From contig SWBL01000330.1 in the NCBI GenBank assembly GCA_024195585.1, positions 1 through 57,250 of the forward strand: 57,250 nt of DNA. The letters run 5' to 3'. Positions within the stretch are counted from its first letter, which is position 1. Every line of letters starts with the position of its first letter. A program made the translations under genes and the position numbers. A model generated the notes under the pieces. The model did not search any database, was not told the origin of the DNA, and saw only the letters and a program-made list of their open reading frames with translations. Below are positions 1-11,765 of this stretch, piece after piece. This stretch comes from Aureobasidium sp. EXF-3400 (Eukaryota; Ascomycota; Dothideomycetes; Dothideales; Saccotheciaceae).

Positions 1-430
1 CATGCGACCGGAACGGCACATGTTACCGAAGGCGGCCTGACCGGCACGGTGAGTACCACCACCGGAGACACGGGGGATACGGGCAACAGCACGGCCTGAA
101 GAGGGATTGTGTTAGGAGCAGTATTCTTGGCGTTTCGAGATTTTGGGCGTCTTCAAAAACGTACCGGTACCCCAGGACTCAGCAGAGGTCTGGTGGCCAG
201 CCTTCTCGCTGACGGCGTAAGGCTGTCTCTTGTTCTTGGCCATGCCGGTGTGGACGGACCTGCACAGGTCAAATCAGTCAATTGCGCATTGTCGGTCGTG
301 TGGGCGCAGTTTGATCGTACTGGACAATGTCGGGACGGATGGGAGCCTTGAAGACATTGGGGAGGGGGTGGCTAGCCTCGCCGGCCTTGCCTTCGGCGGA
401 GATGATGGAAACCGTGGGTCTGCTGGTCAT
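1..430 (-). CDS. RPL4: 60S ribosomal protein L4 (uL4), 5' part of gene
   Basis: Encodes the N-terminal part of cytosolic large-subunit protein uL4; the rest runs off the left edge. Minus-strand exons are 430-321, 259-165 and 95-1, with introns 320-260 and 164-96. The product begins [14 protein letters not shown] and, after splicing, carries the conserved uL4 stretches [20 protein letters not shown] and [20 protein letters not shown], ending at CRSGRM on the window edge. Phases agree across both introns (36 codons plus 2 nt, then 31 plus 1). I chose the ATG at 430 because uL4 proteins start just upstream of the SRPTV-type sequence. The family and start are clear; only the 3' end is missing. 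Confidence 0.93.
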
Positions 431-1911
431 TTTGGCGGTCGTGGATTGTTCGTCGCTGTCGTCGATTCGGAGGGAGAAGATTCAAAGATTGAAGACTTTG
501 CAAATGTCGGGGGTGCGACTCGCTTAGCTCAGCCAGAAATCTTGGCGCCTTGTGGTTGGTCATAGCTTTGCTTCATCAACTAGATTGCATTCATCCACCA
601 TCTCAGCAACGATTAGAGTTGTTATGAGTGGACTATTTGCGACAAGTGAATCTGCTCAAAGATCGCTGAGATGCACTTACATACCGTGCCATTAGAAGGA
701 TGAAGTTGACGACAAGTCGAAGAAACAATTAGTGAGCTCTGTACCGAGCACTGCTTCCTGCTTCCATCTCAAGCCGCGCTTTCCTTCCGAGGAACACCTC
801 AATTCGCAGCCTGACCTCATCTGACCTCTGCTCTTCACTCTCTGATAGTTGACTTGCACGTCTGTTGTTCTTCTCGCCGATTTACTGACTTTAAACATCA
901 TGCACGCTAGCAGTATGCATGTCTCTTGGACGTGCAGCCATGGGCGCTTGCGAGATTAAGTCTCTCACCTTGCCGCCTGGATAGTCCGCGCCGCACAATT
1001 TGTGCTATTTTCGCAGCTGTGACCTTGCATCTGGTCTTCCTAGTTGCACCGAACAAGGAAATACAGTACACTTTGCGACTCATCCTGAGTGATGTGCAGC
1101 ATGTCGAAGATACATTTACCTTTAGCCGCGAATGGCGTCTATCTCAGAAAGAGGTTGCAATTGCAACACCAGATAACGTCGGCACTCGATTACCGCTGTG
1201 GTTGTTGCTATCTCTACCTCTCCAAAGCTTCAACGACGTATATATTCAATTCGACAGCGTTGGAGTGAATTGACAAAACGGAACCACCATAAAAGACAAA
1301 ATTTACATCGCGATCGCGGGTGTCTAATGCTGTGGCGTCCTTCTGACTTCCACTATAGACCAGTCCTACCAAATCCTACTTCCCAGATAGGCTACCGGAA
1401 AGCACAGAGACTGGTATCGACTGTCACGATGGGCTACTTCGAAGCAAGACGGGGATGCCAGAAACTAGTTCAATGGACGACCAGGAATACCGAAAACGAA
1501 CAAGGAGATATCGAATTCGATTGACGGAGTAGATGAAAGATTGAAGAGTTTCACTTTGGTTTTCCTTCCTTTGTTCTTTCGTTCTCGCCTGAGCTTAGAC
1601 GCTTACGAATGGCAGGTCCAACACCTCTGCGATAGTCAACAATCTATTCACATCCGCAACATATCATCAGAGTACTAGTATGCATAAGCTCGTATATTAG
1701 TCGCCGGTAAGTGCACGATGGGTTGAACCCGTCACGTACATAGGCTTGGCTGCGATGAAGGCGGCTACTGCGGCGGCTACCTGCAGCTTGGATGCCCGTC
1801 TCCAAGGTCTGAACGAGTGGCTCTGATAGCGCAGAAAGTACTTTAAGATCGCGAAAGAGAGCCAGCTTCCTTCAATTCGACGCCCCGTTCCTATCAAATT
1901 TTATCGAAGCC
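431..1911. other. Intergenic region between RPL4 and the DUF3433 gene
   Basis: This holds the divergent upstream regions of RPL4 and the membrane-protein gene. The stretch next to RPL4 (about 690-900) is pyrimidine/purine skewed, as expected for a ribosomal-protein leader. Open frames of 60-115 codons occur on both strands but show no recognisable domain, no paired splice sites and no consistent composition, so I annotate no gene here. Confidence 0.5.
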
Positions 1912-4900
1912 ATGTTGTCGACACTAGGTCCGAACAATTACAACAAAGCTTTTGTTGGTGGTCAATTACAAACAAAGATTTCTGAACAGTCGTTTGAGCT
2001 CTCAATAAGGACCGAGAATGACAGAAAGGCATTGATCTCGTCGACAGCCAAGAAGCATTGGCAACCATTGACTCAAAAAGCATATTTTCTTGTGCCAACC
2101 GTCCTAGCTTCTGGAGCGCTAATCGCCATTCTTCAAGTGTTCTTGGAACGCAGCAATCGAGACACTGGCATTTTGTTCGCTCCGAGAATTAAGGATCTCC
2201 CACTGAACCAGGCTTTCTGTTACCTGTACTTGCCAACAATCGTGGCATTGGTGCTGAGTTTTGTCTGGACTTGGATTGACCTTGATATCAAAAGGCTTGA
2301 GCCGTTCGTCCAGCTCTCCCATCCTGGAGGTTCTCTTGGCAAGAATTCGGTATTGCTACATTACCCTTTCGACTTTGTGGCGTTCGTGCCATTTGCTGCT
2401 GTCCGAAGAAGGTACAAAGTTTGTTCAGTTGTAGAGAGAATTGCTGACATTTGAAGACATTGGCTAGTATTCTCGGCATCCCTAGCTGTGGTCCTCATCT
2501 TCTGGGGACTTACTCCCCTACAATCCAGTATTTTCGCAACAAAGGTGGTCGACAAGATCTTACAAGTACCTGCGATCTTATCTACATCGTATCTCTCGTT
2601 GAATGATCAGAAAACCACATTGACTGGACTGTACGCTCAATCCGTTTACAACATCGCATGGTTGAATGAGAGTCTACCACCATTTATGGATCGGCAAGGT
2701 ATGCTCGCGCCTTTTTCTCTAGCAGACAACTTGACAATAGAAACGAACGAGACATGGACTACAAACACACGTCTCTACTCAGTCGACATCGATTGTGAAG
2801 AAACTGGTCGTAACATGTCTAGCTCTTGGGGATGCATTTACGACAATAATTACATGAACCTTGATGCCAGCCTTCTGAACAAAGATCAATACAGTACTAT
2901 GTACGTTGGATATTGGTATGAAGAGAGTATGGATTCCTACTTGAAGGGTCAGTGTCCCCAAGAGGCGAATCGAACCTTCCTTGTACGCTGGCTATCTGGA
3001 GAGACCGAAGGGCCTGTCGACAAATCTCAGCCTCAAAATGTCAACACCACACTTTGGTGCAGGCCATTTTACTGTACGTTCTAGGCGAAAGCATCCCCCA
3101 GACTCATGCGTTGTGGTGTCTGCGACTGACTCGATTTCGTCATAGATCAACAAGAAGTCAAAGCTACTGTCATCCCACCAAAGATGCATGTCTCGGACAT
3201 CGTGCCTGTTGGTCCAAAGCTGTCGCTTCCAAGTGACTTGATCAATATCACAGATTTTGAATGGAGTATGAGTCAAGGCTATGAGAAGAACAACAATCGG
3301 GGAAGCTATCCTACATCATCATGGCCAGACCCAAAGGAACGAATTCAGTCTAATTTCCCAGAGCTTGTATGGAACGACTATCTGCCAAACCTGGCAACTT
3401 TCGCCCTTGGTGCCTACAAACGACCTGTAGCAGACTATCTCGACGCCGAGACTCTTCAAGAATCTTATCAGGCTGCTTATCGCCTACTGCTTGCACGGAA
3501 GCTAGCTGATATATTGTCGACCGACTTGGAGCATACCGAAACAGTGCTCGCAACACGACATTACCAAACGCAAACAGTGGTCATGGTACCAACATTCGTC
3601 TACATTGTTGAAGGGTTACTGGCAACCACAACCATCATTGCTCTTATGATATTTGTCATACCTTCGTGGAGAAAAACCAATCTCGTATCTGAGCCTTCGA
3701 GTATAGCTTCTTTGATGACTCTCACAAGCGACGATCAACGTATGATTAAAGCTACGAGCGAGAAAGACTGCGCCACATCTCAGGAACTGGAGAATCTGTT
3801 CCAGGAGGCTAGGTTTCATCTGCAACCACCAAGTGATTCTCAAGAAACCACCCTCTGCTATCTCAATCCCGATCCGCAATCACCGCCTTCATACAAAGCA
3901 CCCACCAGATCGTTGCCATTACTGCCTATTGAGTTGTCCTGGATCTTCGGAGTTGCTTTCCTGATACTTCAAGGCTCAGTCATGGCCGCTCTCGTATATT
4001 CTTACCTTCGGGCACAACTACAAGATGGTAATGTTCTCCATATCTAGGATCGACTGTTAGCTGATTGAGAAGGTCTACCTCTCCCTTCCAGATCTCTGTT
4101 TGCCAACCAGATTCTGATCAAGTATCTGCCGATGGTAGTGGGTGCTTTCTTCGAACCGATCTTCACATGGCTTACTAGGACTCTTTGTATGCTGCAACCT
4201 TATGAACAGCTTCGCAGAGGCGATTCAGCACCATCACGCTCACTTGATGCAACCTACAACTCCTTGCCACCGCAAGCTGTGATGTTTCAAGCGCTGAGGA
4301 CCGGACACATCTCCTTGGCCTCGATTTGTTGCATCATGACATTCCTAGCGAACGTGGTTTCTGTAGCATTCAGCAGTTTGCTGTACGAACATACCGTTTT
4401 GTTTCCAACGCCGCGAAATCTCACCGTGCAATATCAGCTTCCGATCAATGCCTCTGGAATTCCCCATTCATATACGGATACGACCTACGATCACTTTTAC
4501 GTTGCCATGTCAAATCTTACAGCTGGCACACCTCTGCCAGCATGGACTGATGAAACATTCTTCTACATTCCATTCCAGGACGCAGACAGTCAGAACGCGC
4601 CTGCAACACTTTACCGTGCAAGAACGCCTGCTGTCAGTGCCTCTTTACATTGCTTCCCAATGAATCAAAGATTAGTTGGAAAAAACTTATCATGGGACAT
4701 CCCAGCTGGCAGCCCGAGATGTGACTTCTCTTCATTACAAACTTACGAGAGCTTCGAGTCGCGAATACCCGAAGCCATCGAATACCTGACTTTCGATAAC
4801 TCTGTCTTGAGTGACAACCGTACTCCAGATTGCGAACTCACTGTCCTAGCGGGATGGTGTAGATCGTCCATGGAATTTACGAAACAACCCTTGAATGCAT

Positions 4901-5712
4901 CTTGGATTGGTTGTCAGCCTCAACTCCATGTCGAGCTTCGCGAAGTCGTTGTTGATGATCAAGGATTTGTCCAGTCCTCAAGACCTATAATTGACACCAT
5001 GGACCACGACAATCAACTCCTTCAGACTGGCTCTAAGGATATTCTTGATTCGTTCCACGCGTTGCTTACATTGTCGGTCACTCCTCAATATCCATATGTG
5101 TCTTCCAGCCCGTATCACAACGATTCGTACCCCAGCGACTTTCTCAATTACCTCATGGCACAGACATTGAACAGCTCGGCAACCCTGAATCCTCACCTTC
5201 CGCCACCATCTTTCAATACGACTGCACCAATCATGCAAGCTCTGTATACTAGGATGTTCGCAATCGTGCTCGGCACGCGCATCAACAACATTCTACAACC
5301 CACAAACCAGGAAACTATTGTCGCCAGCTTTGTACTGTATCCCGAGGCCAGGGTCTTTGTCTCGTCGCCCATGTTCATTCTGTCCGTCGCAATATTGGGC
5401 ATATATATCTTGTTCACAATCACGTTGTACATCCGTCGACCTTGGAGAATACTACCTCGAATGCCTACAACCATCATCAGCCAAATTCCTTTCTTTGCTG
5501 CCAGTCACGCGCTACAAGAATCTTTGATCACGTCAGACATATCCAAGAGTGAACAGAGTTCCAATGTTCGAGAGTTACGACAAAAATATGGATATGGGCG
5601 CTTCATAGGAACGGATGGAAAGACGCATATTGGCATTGAGCGAGAACCTCTTGTGCAGATTCTTACAAAAATTGAGTTGCGTTTGATGCAGAAGGACACA
5701 TCATCACTGTAG
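1912..5712 (+). CDS. DUF3433-family multi-pass membrane protein
   Basis: Large fungal integral membrane protein of about 1,212 residues, function unknown. Exons are 1912-2411, 2457-3073, 3146-4027 and 4073-5712. Two of the three introns are only 45 bp and both end in gaag. Splicing restores the family pattern: WQPL near residue 50, then hydrophobic segments, the WTWIDLDIKRLEPFVQLS motif, and after intron 1 RRHWLVFSASLAVVLIFWGL. The third splice gives LPLPSRSLFANQILIKYLP, again family-like. The protein looks like two related halves, each with a membrane cluster, a long glycosylatable extracytoplasmic stretch rich in N-x-S/T, and another membrane segment. Fungal members are about 1,100-1,300 residues, so this one is full length. 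Family confident, role unknown. Confidence 0.85.
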
Positions 5713-7463
5713 CGCTCAGAGATATGTTAGTCAAGACAGGCGCCTCCACAAACAATAACAGAATGTCTTCCCTCCAGTAGGGCTCTGTATACCGCTTTTC
5801 GTAACATGCATATGTGACAGAGCATTGGAAAGCTCAGCGGCTCAGTTCGTACCACGCTGCATGTGAACACGAGGCAAAAGCGAGGTGTTACAGGTCTCAA
5901 ACATGGCCGCTTGTTTCATGTTAGCGACTGAGCTCCGTCGGCTTTGTGGCCCGAAGGTGGATGCCGGCAGATCTGGGGCCCGAGCTTCAACACTTTCGCA
6001 CGTCTCTTCTTCATGATCCAACACTTTCGAAAGAAATTTGTCTCTTCAGACAGGGGAGACATCACGCTGATGATGCGTGGGAGTACTCAGAGTTTATCGA
6101 TATCTTTCGTGCCTTATGTGACAAAGTCGCCAGGGAACTCGGCACAGAGATCGCTTCTTTGTCATGTTCACTCCTGATGCACAGACGCGCCGCCTTCCGA
6201 GGCTTGTGCATCTCCTTTTCGACCGCCTTCTCGCCTTTGATCCTTGATTGGATAGACCCAAGGGATCGTTTGCTCTCATGCATGTACGACGGGAAAACGC
6301 TTTGAGCCAGTATCAACGTCGACTGTGGATGCTGCACCATAGCTCATGACTCTGATAATCCTTGGGTTGTGCAAACGAATCTATTCGACTAAGGCCCGGC
6401 TGGAAAGAAATGCCTAATAATACTTGATACGGATTGGCAGGCTGTGCAGGTGATAGGAGAGACAGGAGGCAGATCGAGGTCTAAGGACAACGCCCCGTCA
6501 CCAGCGTCAACTGTTGCTGTCTCGCGCAATTCTGGAGTCTGCTGTGTGACCAGAACCAAGCTTTACCGTGCTGCAGGGGTGGCCTTGACCGCCATCGTCC
6601 TTTAACACACGCGATCGGCCATGCGCGAACTTGCACGGACATGTGCAGAATTTCTTCATCCGTCTTTTGTAGTGGCTTCGCGCCGCGCTTGGGACGATTT
6701 GACAGCTCTAGTTCAGTCTCACCAGTACAGCAAAATGCCTCCTGAATAGGCACATCTGGCTTCTTACTGGACATCAACGGCCCGCAGGTCTGTGGAGCAT
6801 GACCAATTCCCTTCCAGAGTCCGATGTGTAGATCCCCACTATGCAACTTAGCTAGCCTACGCACAGAAGCAGGTGTGTGCTTGACTTGCAGTTCGCAGAC
6901 ATGTGGCGGGAATAGGGATATCCGCCCTTTGCAAACAAGATTTGATATAAGAACAGTAGGTCCCTGTGACTCTCAAACTTCCTGCTCCCTCTCATTGTCT
7001 CAATTTTGCTTCGGAATCGCCTGGTGCAATTCCTATCACATTCTTTACAGTTTGCAAGAACGTCACGCGCCAGTCATTCTTTCCACTTGAAGCTCTTTAG
7101 ATTCACTTATTCGGCCTTCTGGTTTAGATCTTGCATTGTCAGGTGTGTTCACATGTCTTTGATCCTTCGCAGTCTTCTTCATCCTTGCATTGTCTTCTCA
7201 TTGTCAAGACTGTTGTTCGATGCTCATTACGCATTTTCCATTGTTTCTTGTTTATTGTCTTCATTCAAGCTTTCATTGTTCTATTGTGCTGTTGCATTGA
7301 GACATCATGACGCGCTGGCACAACACATATATCCCTCGAAGATTCCATTCCTACTGCCTGAGACAGACATACAACTCGAAGATTCTTGGAACCGAGACAC
7401 CTAACACATTTTCTACCCAGTTCTACAAACCTCGAATCTCAAATCGCATAGCCGGACTAGCGA
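5713..7463. other. Intergenic region upstream of the LPMO gene
   Basis: About 1.7 kb without a supportable gene. Short open frames at 5944-6340 and 6481-6864 on either strand match no family and have no splice partners. From about 6990 to 7440 the plus strand is strongly pyrimidine-rich (repeated cattgt, cttc and ttct words), typical of a fungal core promoter and leader before a secreted-enzyme gene. Confidence 0.45.
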
Positions 7464-7470
7464 TATAAAA
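7464..7470 (+). promoter_or_regulatory. TATA box of the AA11 LPMO gene
   Basis: TATAAAA lies 61 bp upstream of the LPMO start codon, at the end of a pyrimidine-rich region and followed by a short A/C-rich leader (accaaaaccccaacaacaca), the usual arrangement for strongly regulated secreted enzymes in filamentous fungi. Confidence 0.6.
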
Positions 7471-7530
7471 GCATTTTCCAGAGCCAACCTTCTTGCACCA
7501 CATTCTTTACCAAAACCCCAACAACACAAA

Positions 7531-8709
7531 ATGTACGCCTCGACCGTTCTGCTGGGCTCGGCACTTGCCCTAATTGCAAAGTCCAATGCACACGTTGTTA
7601 TGAACACACCAACACCCTATGGTTTCAGCACCCTCCAGACCTCGCCTCTCAACGGTGAAGGCTACAACTTCCCTTGCCAAAGCGGAAGTCGTGCTAACGC
7701 TTTCGATGCCACTGGTGTTTACAATCCTATGAAGGTCGGCCAAGACAATGACCTCAAATTCACTGGTACTGCTGTCCACGGTGGTGGCTCTTGCCAACTC
7801 AGTGTGACATACGAGTACCCACCTCCCGCCGACAAGTCCAAGTGGAAGGTTATCCACAGCTATATCGGTAGCTGTCCAGCTAACGCCCAAGGAAACATTG
7901 CTGAGGCTGGATCTGACGTTGATGGAAGACCAACTGGAGCTCAATGCACTGGCGACAATCAAAGCGAATGTCTCAAAGATCTCAAGTTCCAGATTCCTGA
8001 GGGCATGAAGAATGGCAACGCAACTCTCGCCTGGACTTGGTTCAACAAGATCGGCAATCGTGAGATGTACATGAACTGTGCACCAATTTCGATCACAGGC
8101 GGCTCTGACGATGATGCCTTTTTCAACAGCCTTCCTGAGCTCTATGTTGCCAACATCCCAAATGAGTGTAACTTCAACAGTGGAAGTTTTGTTGTCGGTT
8201 TCCCTAACCCTGGCAAGTTTGTCACCTACGGTGAGGCTGCCACACCTGGCGACTTGGGTTGTCCCACTAGCCTTGACAGTGCATCTGGTTCCGGATCAAA
8301 CTCAACTCAGACATACTCGTCAGCTTCTCCTTACGTTGCCAGCTCTCCTGCCACTGCTCCTACTTCTTACGCCGCAGCTCCTTCACCTTATGCTGCTGTC
8401 CCAACTCTGGCCACATCTGTCATCGTTGCTCCCATGCCTTCTGGAACTGGCTACGCCGGATCTTCAAACACCACCTCTGGCACTTGCTCTGGCGGCAAAG
8501 TCTCATGCCCAACCCCCGGTCAGGTCATCTGCGTCGACGAGAATACCTTTGGCCTTTGCGACATCGACTACTGCGCAGTCCCTCAGGCTGTTGCTGCTGG
8601 TACCACATGCTCAAACAACGTCGTTTCCAAGCGTGATGTCGTCAGAAGAAGAAGTTCGAGAATTCACCGTCACATCCCTGCCCACATCCACCACAAGCAC
8701 AGCTTTTAA
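7531..8709 (+). CDS. AA11 lytic polysaccharide monooxygenase with C-terminal Cys-rich module
   Basis: Secreted copper enzyme of the AA11 family, whose characterised members oxidatively cleave chitin. It is one 392-residue exon. A signal peptide (residues 1-20) ends exactly before His21, the N-terminal copper ligand of the mature protein (HVVMNTPTPYGF). The second histidine of the brace is His83 in AVHGGGSCQLS. The AA11 signature GNREMYMNCAPI is present near residue 180. After the catalytic domain comes a Ser/Ala/Pro/Tyr-rich linker (about 250-315), then a small Cys-rich module (about 316-360, VSCPTPGQVICVDENTFGLC) resembling the X278 module of AA11 proteins. The last 30 residues are basic and His-rich after a Lys-Arg pair. 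A chitin-directed role is inferred from the family. Confidence 0.9.
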   Translation: MYASTVLLGSALALIAKSNAHVVMNTPTPYGFSTLQTSPLNGEGYNFPCQSGSRANAFDATGVYNPMKVGQDNDLKFTGTAVHGGGSCQLSVTYEYPPPADKSKWKVIHSYIGSCPANAQGNIAEAGSDVDGRPTGAQCTGDNQSECLKDLKFQIPEGMKNGNATLAWTWFNKIGNREMYMNCAPISITGGSDDDAFFNSLPELYVANIPNECNFNSGSFVVGFPNPGKFVTYGEAATPGDLGCPTSLDSASGSGSNSTQTYSSASPYVASSPATAPTSYAAAPSPYAAVPTLATSVIVAPMPSGTGYAGSSNTTSGTCSGGKVSCPTPGQVICVDENTFGLCDIDYCAVPQAVAAGTTCSNNVVSKRDVVRRRSSRIHRHIPAHIHHKHSF

Positions 8710-9470
8710 GCGAGTCAACAAACTTTTACGACAATGATTTTGGGACCCGTATCCTTTCTGCGATGATTGGGAAATGTTCATATCTGGGATGAGGCGCAAG
8801 TCTCGGGGTTATCTTCTTTAGCATGCATGGGTTTTGCACATCACGAATCAATTCTTTCTTTCTAATCTTCATCTTCTCTATTGTTCTGTGTATCAAATGT
8901 GAATCGAATCGTGACATGTAATCCGAGTACGGTATGTACATATAGCTCCGAGCTCGAGTATCTGCACATAAACGCTGGACCATGAGACAGGAATATATTT
9001 GCTGATGTGGTGCAACAATGAACAGAATGGCGGCAGTGGTGTTTCAGACTTTGGCGATGACGGAGTGGAATTTGGCAAGAGCGAGCGCTCGGAGGTTCAA
9101 CTCCCAAGCGTGCCTCCACAAGCTGACCGCCTTCCTCTAGATTGTCCTTTGCAACCCATTTCCACCTTTGAATCTGCTCCTGAATATTTGTGATTATTGC
9201 TTTTGAAGACGCCTCGGACTCTAGACGAGACGCAGTAATTGCAGGCCATTTCCTTCAAAGAGACAACAGTCAGCTTGCTACGTCAGGCATCATTAGCTTG
9301 AATCAGCGTCAAGCAACACCGCCACAGTCGCAGGGTCTAGCCGTCTTTGCTGCCACTGGTCGCTGCACCTGCTCTCTTGCCCCTCAGCCACGCGACCGGC
9401 CATTGCTGCCCTCTTGACCTCCACCAATTCCGACTTTGACCTTTTTGCAACAACCAGACACACTGCAACC
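8710..9470. other. Intergenic region between LPMO and calcineurin genes
   Basis: About 760 bp holding the LPMO 3' region and the calcineurin promoter and leader. Pyrimidine-rich words precede the calcineurin ATG. I see no further gene. Confidence 0.4.
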
Positions 9471-11469
9471 ATGTCCGGTCAACCCATGGAGCAGGACAAG
9501 TACATCGACAGCGCCGTGCGCGCTGTCACCAACAAGCGACCTGTCCCCGAGATTGATTTCACTCTCCACACCATGGAGGACGGTACCCAGGTTAGCACTC
9601 TGGAAAGAGTGTGCAAGGGTATGTACACAGTTCCTGCCTTCTGCTCTGCACCGCTTGGGAGCTCAGCCAAACTGCTCAATGCGTCGACAGACTAAGCTGA
9701 CCCGCATTTCAACAGACGTGCAAGCGCCCGCATTTCACCCACCGACCGACGAGCAGTTCTTCTCTCCGACAGACCCCAACAAGCCTAACTTACAATTCCT
9801 CAAGCAACACTTCTACCGCGAGGGTCGCCTTACCGAGGACCAGGCGCTATGGATTCTCAGCGAGTGCACAAAGGTTCTCGAGAAAGAGCCCAACCTTCTG
9901 GAGATGGACGCACCCATTACTGTCTGTGGTGATGTTCATGGTCAATACTACGATTTGATGAAGTTGTTCGAAGTCGGAGGCGACCCTGCAGACACACGCT
10001 ACCTCTTCCTGGGTGACTACGTCGACCGTGGATATTTCAGTATTGAGGTATGCTCTTCCCGCCCACTTTGAGCCGCGCGAATCTGACATGATATGCAGTG
10101 TGTTCTCTACCTCTGGGCTCTCAAGATCTGGTACCCCAACACTCTCTGGCTTATGCGCGGTAACCACGAATGTCGCCATTTGACTGATTACTTCACCTTC
10201 AAGCTGGAGTGTAAGCACAAGTACTCCGAGACCGTGTACGAGGCTTGCATGAAGTCGTTCTGTGCTCTTCCCCTCGCTGCTGTTATGAACAAGCAGTTCC
10301 TGTGTATCCACGGTGGTCTCAGTCCCGAGCTGCACACACTTGAGGATCTCAAGAGCGTACGTTGTGCTGGTCTTTGCTTGCCCTGTTCCATACTAAACTG
10401 CTATACAGATCGATCGCTTCCGCGAACCCCCTACCCACGGCCTTATGTGCGACATTCTCTGGGCCGACCCGCTCGAGGACTTTGGTCAAGAAAAGACGCA
10501 AGAGTACTTTGTTCACAACCATGTCAGAGGTTGCTCATACTTCTTCTCATACCCTGCTGCATGTGCTTTCTTGGAGAAGAACAACCTGCTTTCTATCATT
10601 CGCGCACACGAAGCCCAAGACGCTGGATACCGCATGTACCGCAAGACCAGAACCACTGGATTCCCTAGTGTCATGACCATTTTCAGTGCACCCAACTACC
10701 TGGATGTCTACAACAACAAGGCTGCTGTCCTCAAGTACGAGAACAACGTCATGAACATTCGTCAATTCAGTGAGTGCAAAATTCATTCATGTAGGTAACC
10801 AAGACTTTGAGCTGACGATCAAATAGACTGCACACCTCACCCTTACTGGCTTCCCAACTTCATGGACGTCTTCACATGGTCGCTTCCTTTCGTTGGCGAG
10901 AAGATCACTGACATGCTCATTGCTATTCTCAACACCTGCAGCAAGGAGGAGCTCGAAGAAGAGACACCGCTCTCATCCGGACCGCACTCGCCTCCTCTTC
11001 CATCGAACAGCGTGGCAAACATGGACCCGGATAGCACCGAGGCCAAGCGTCGTGCCATCAAGAACAAGATTTTGGCCATTGGTCGTCTGTCGAGAGTGTT
11101 TCAGGTTTTGCGTGAGGAGTCAGAGCGTGTTACTGAGTTGAAGACAGCCAGTGGAGGAAAGTTGCCTGCTGGTACGTTGATGCTGGGAGCCGAGGGTATC
11201 AAGCAAGCCATCACCAACTTTGAGGATGCTCGCAAGGTGGATTTGCAGAACGAGAGACTTCCTCCTTCGGGTGAGGAGGTGAGAAGAAACAGCGATGCAG
11301 CTAGACATGATGCTTTGACACGTGCGGCGCAGGAAGCCGAGAACGATCAGAAGCTGGCTGGTGTCGCCAGAAGGATAAGCATGTGAGTATTGGAATTGGT
11401 CTTCGGCTTGGATAAGATGCTAACAAGTCACGCAGGTCTTCGGGCTCGGGTCGTAGCGCCAGAAAGTAA
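9471..11469 (+). CDS. cnaA: Calcineurin catalytic subunit (PP2B, Ser/Thr phosphatase)
   Basis: Ca2+/calmodulin-dependent protein phosphatase catalytic A subunit; in fungi it dephosphorylates Crz1-type factors and supports stress tolerance and growth. Exons are 9471-9618, 9716-10047, 10099-10356, 10409-10769, 10827-11382 and 11436-11469, giving 562 residues. The metallophosphatase motifs are intact: [22 protein letters not shown] (joined across intron 2), [14 protein letters not shown] and IHGGLSPEL. The B-subunit-binding helix follows ([20 protein letters not shown]), then a calmodulin-binding region (about 410-435, [20 protein letters not shown]) and an autoinhibitory segment (about 470-490). 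The last exon adds only eleven codons ending SGRSARK. Length and domain order are typical. Confidence 0.96.
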
Positions 11470-11765
11470 GATACCCCTACGGTATGGTGGAGGAGTTATT
11501 ATGGAGAAGTCTTTATTTTAAGCCAACATGACGACCTGTAGCGGACATGTACATAACAGCTGCAAGGGACAGCACGCGATGCATTGACTGCATGGAATGA
11601 AAGATTATCGAAACGCTGTCTATGTTCCATTTGAACAAAGTGAGAGTAGATGGGTGTGATGGAAATTGAGTTCATGTCATTGGAGCTTTGACGACGCTTG
11701 GCGTACAGCATGGCCATGTCGAGTTGCGGGCAGGCCGGAGGAGAGACACGATTGAGAAAGTCATT

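Noticed and set aside
926..1524. Two overlapping open frames of 108-115 codons
   Set aside because: No domain, no splice logic, composition like intergenic DNA.
1715..1735. gggttgaaccc palindrome resembling a tRNA T-arm
   Set aside because: No acceptor stem, D-arm or anticodon arm fits around it.
5944..6864. Several 60-127-codon frames on both strands
   Set aside because: They overlap each other antisense and none resembles a known family; no consistent exon chain could be built.
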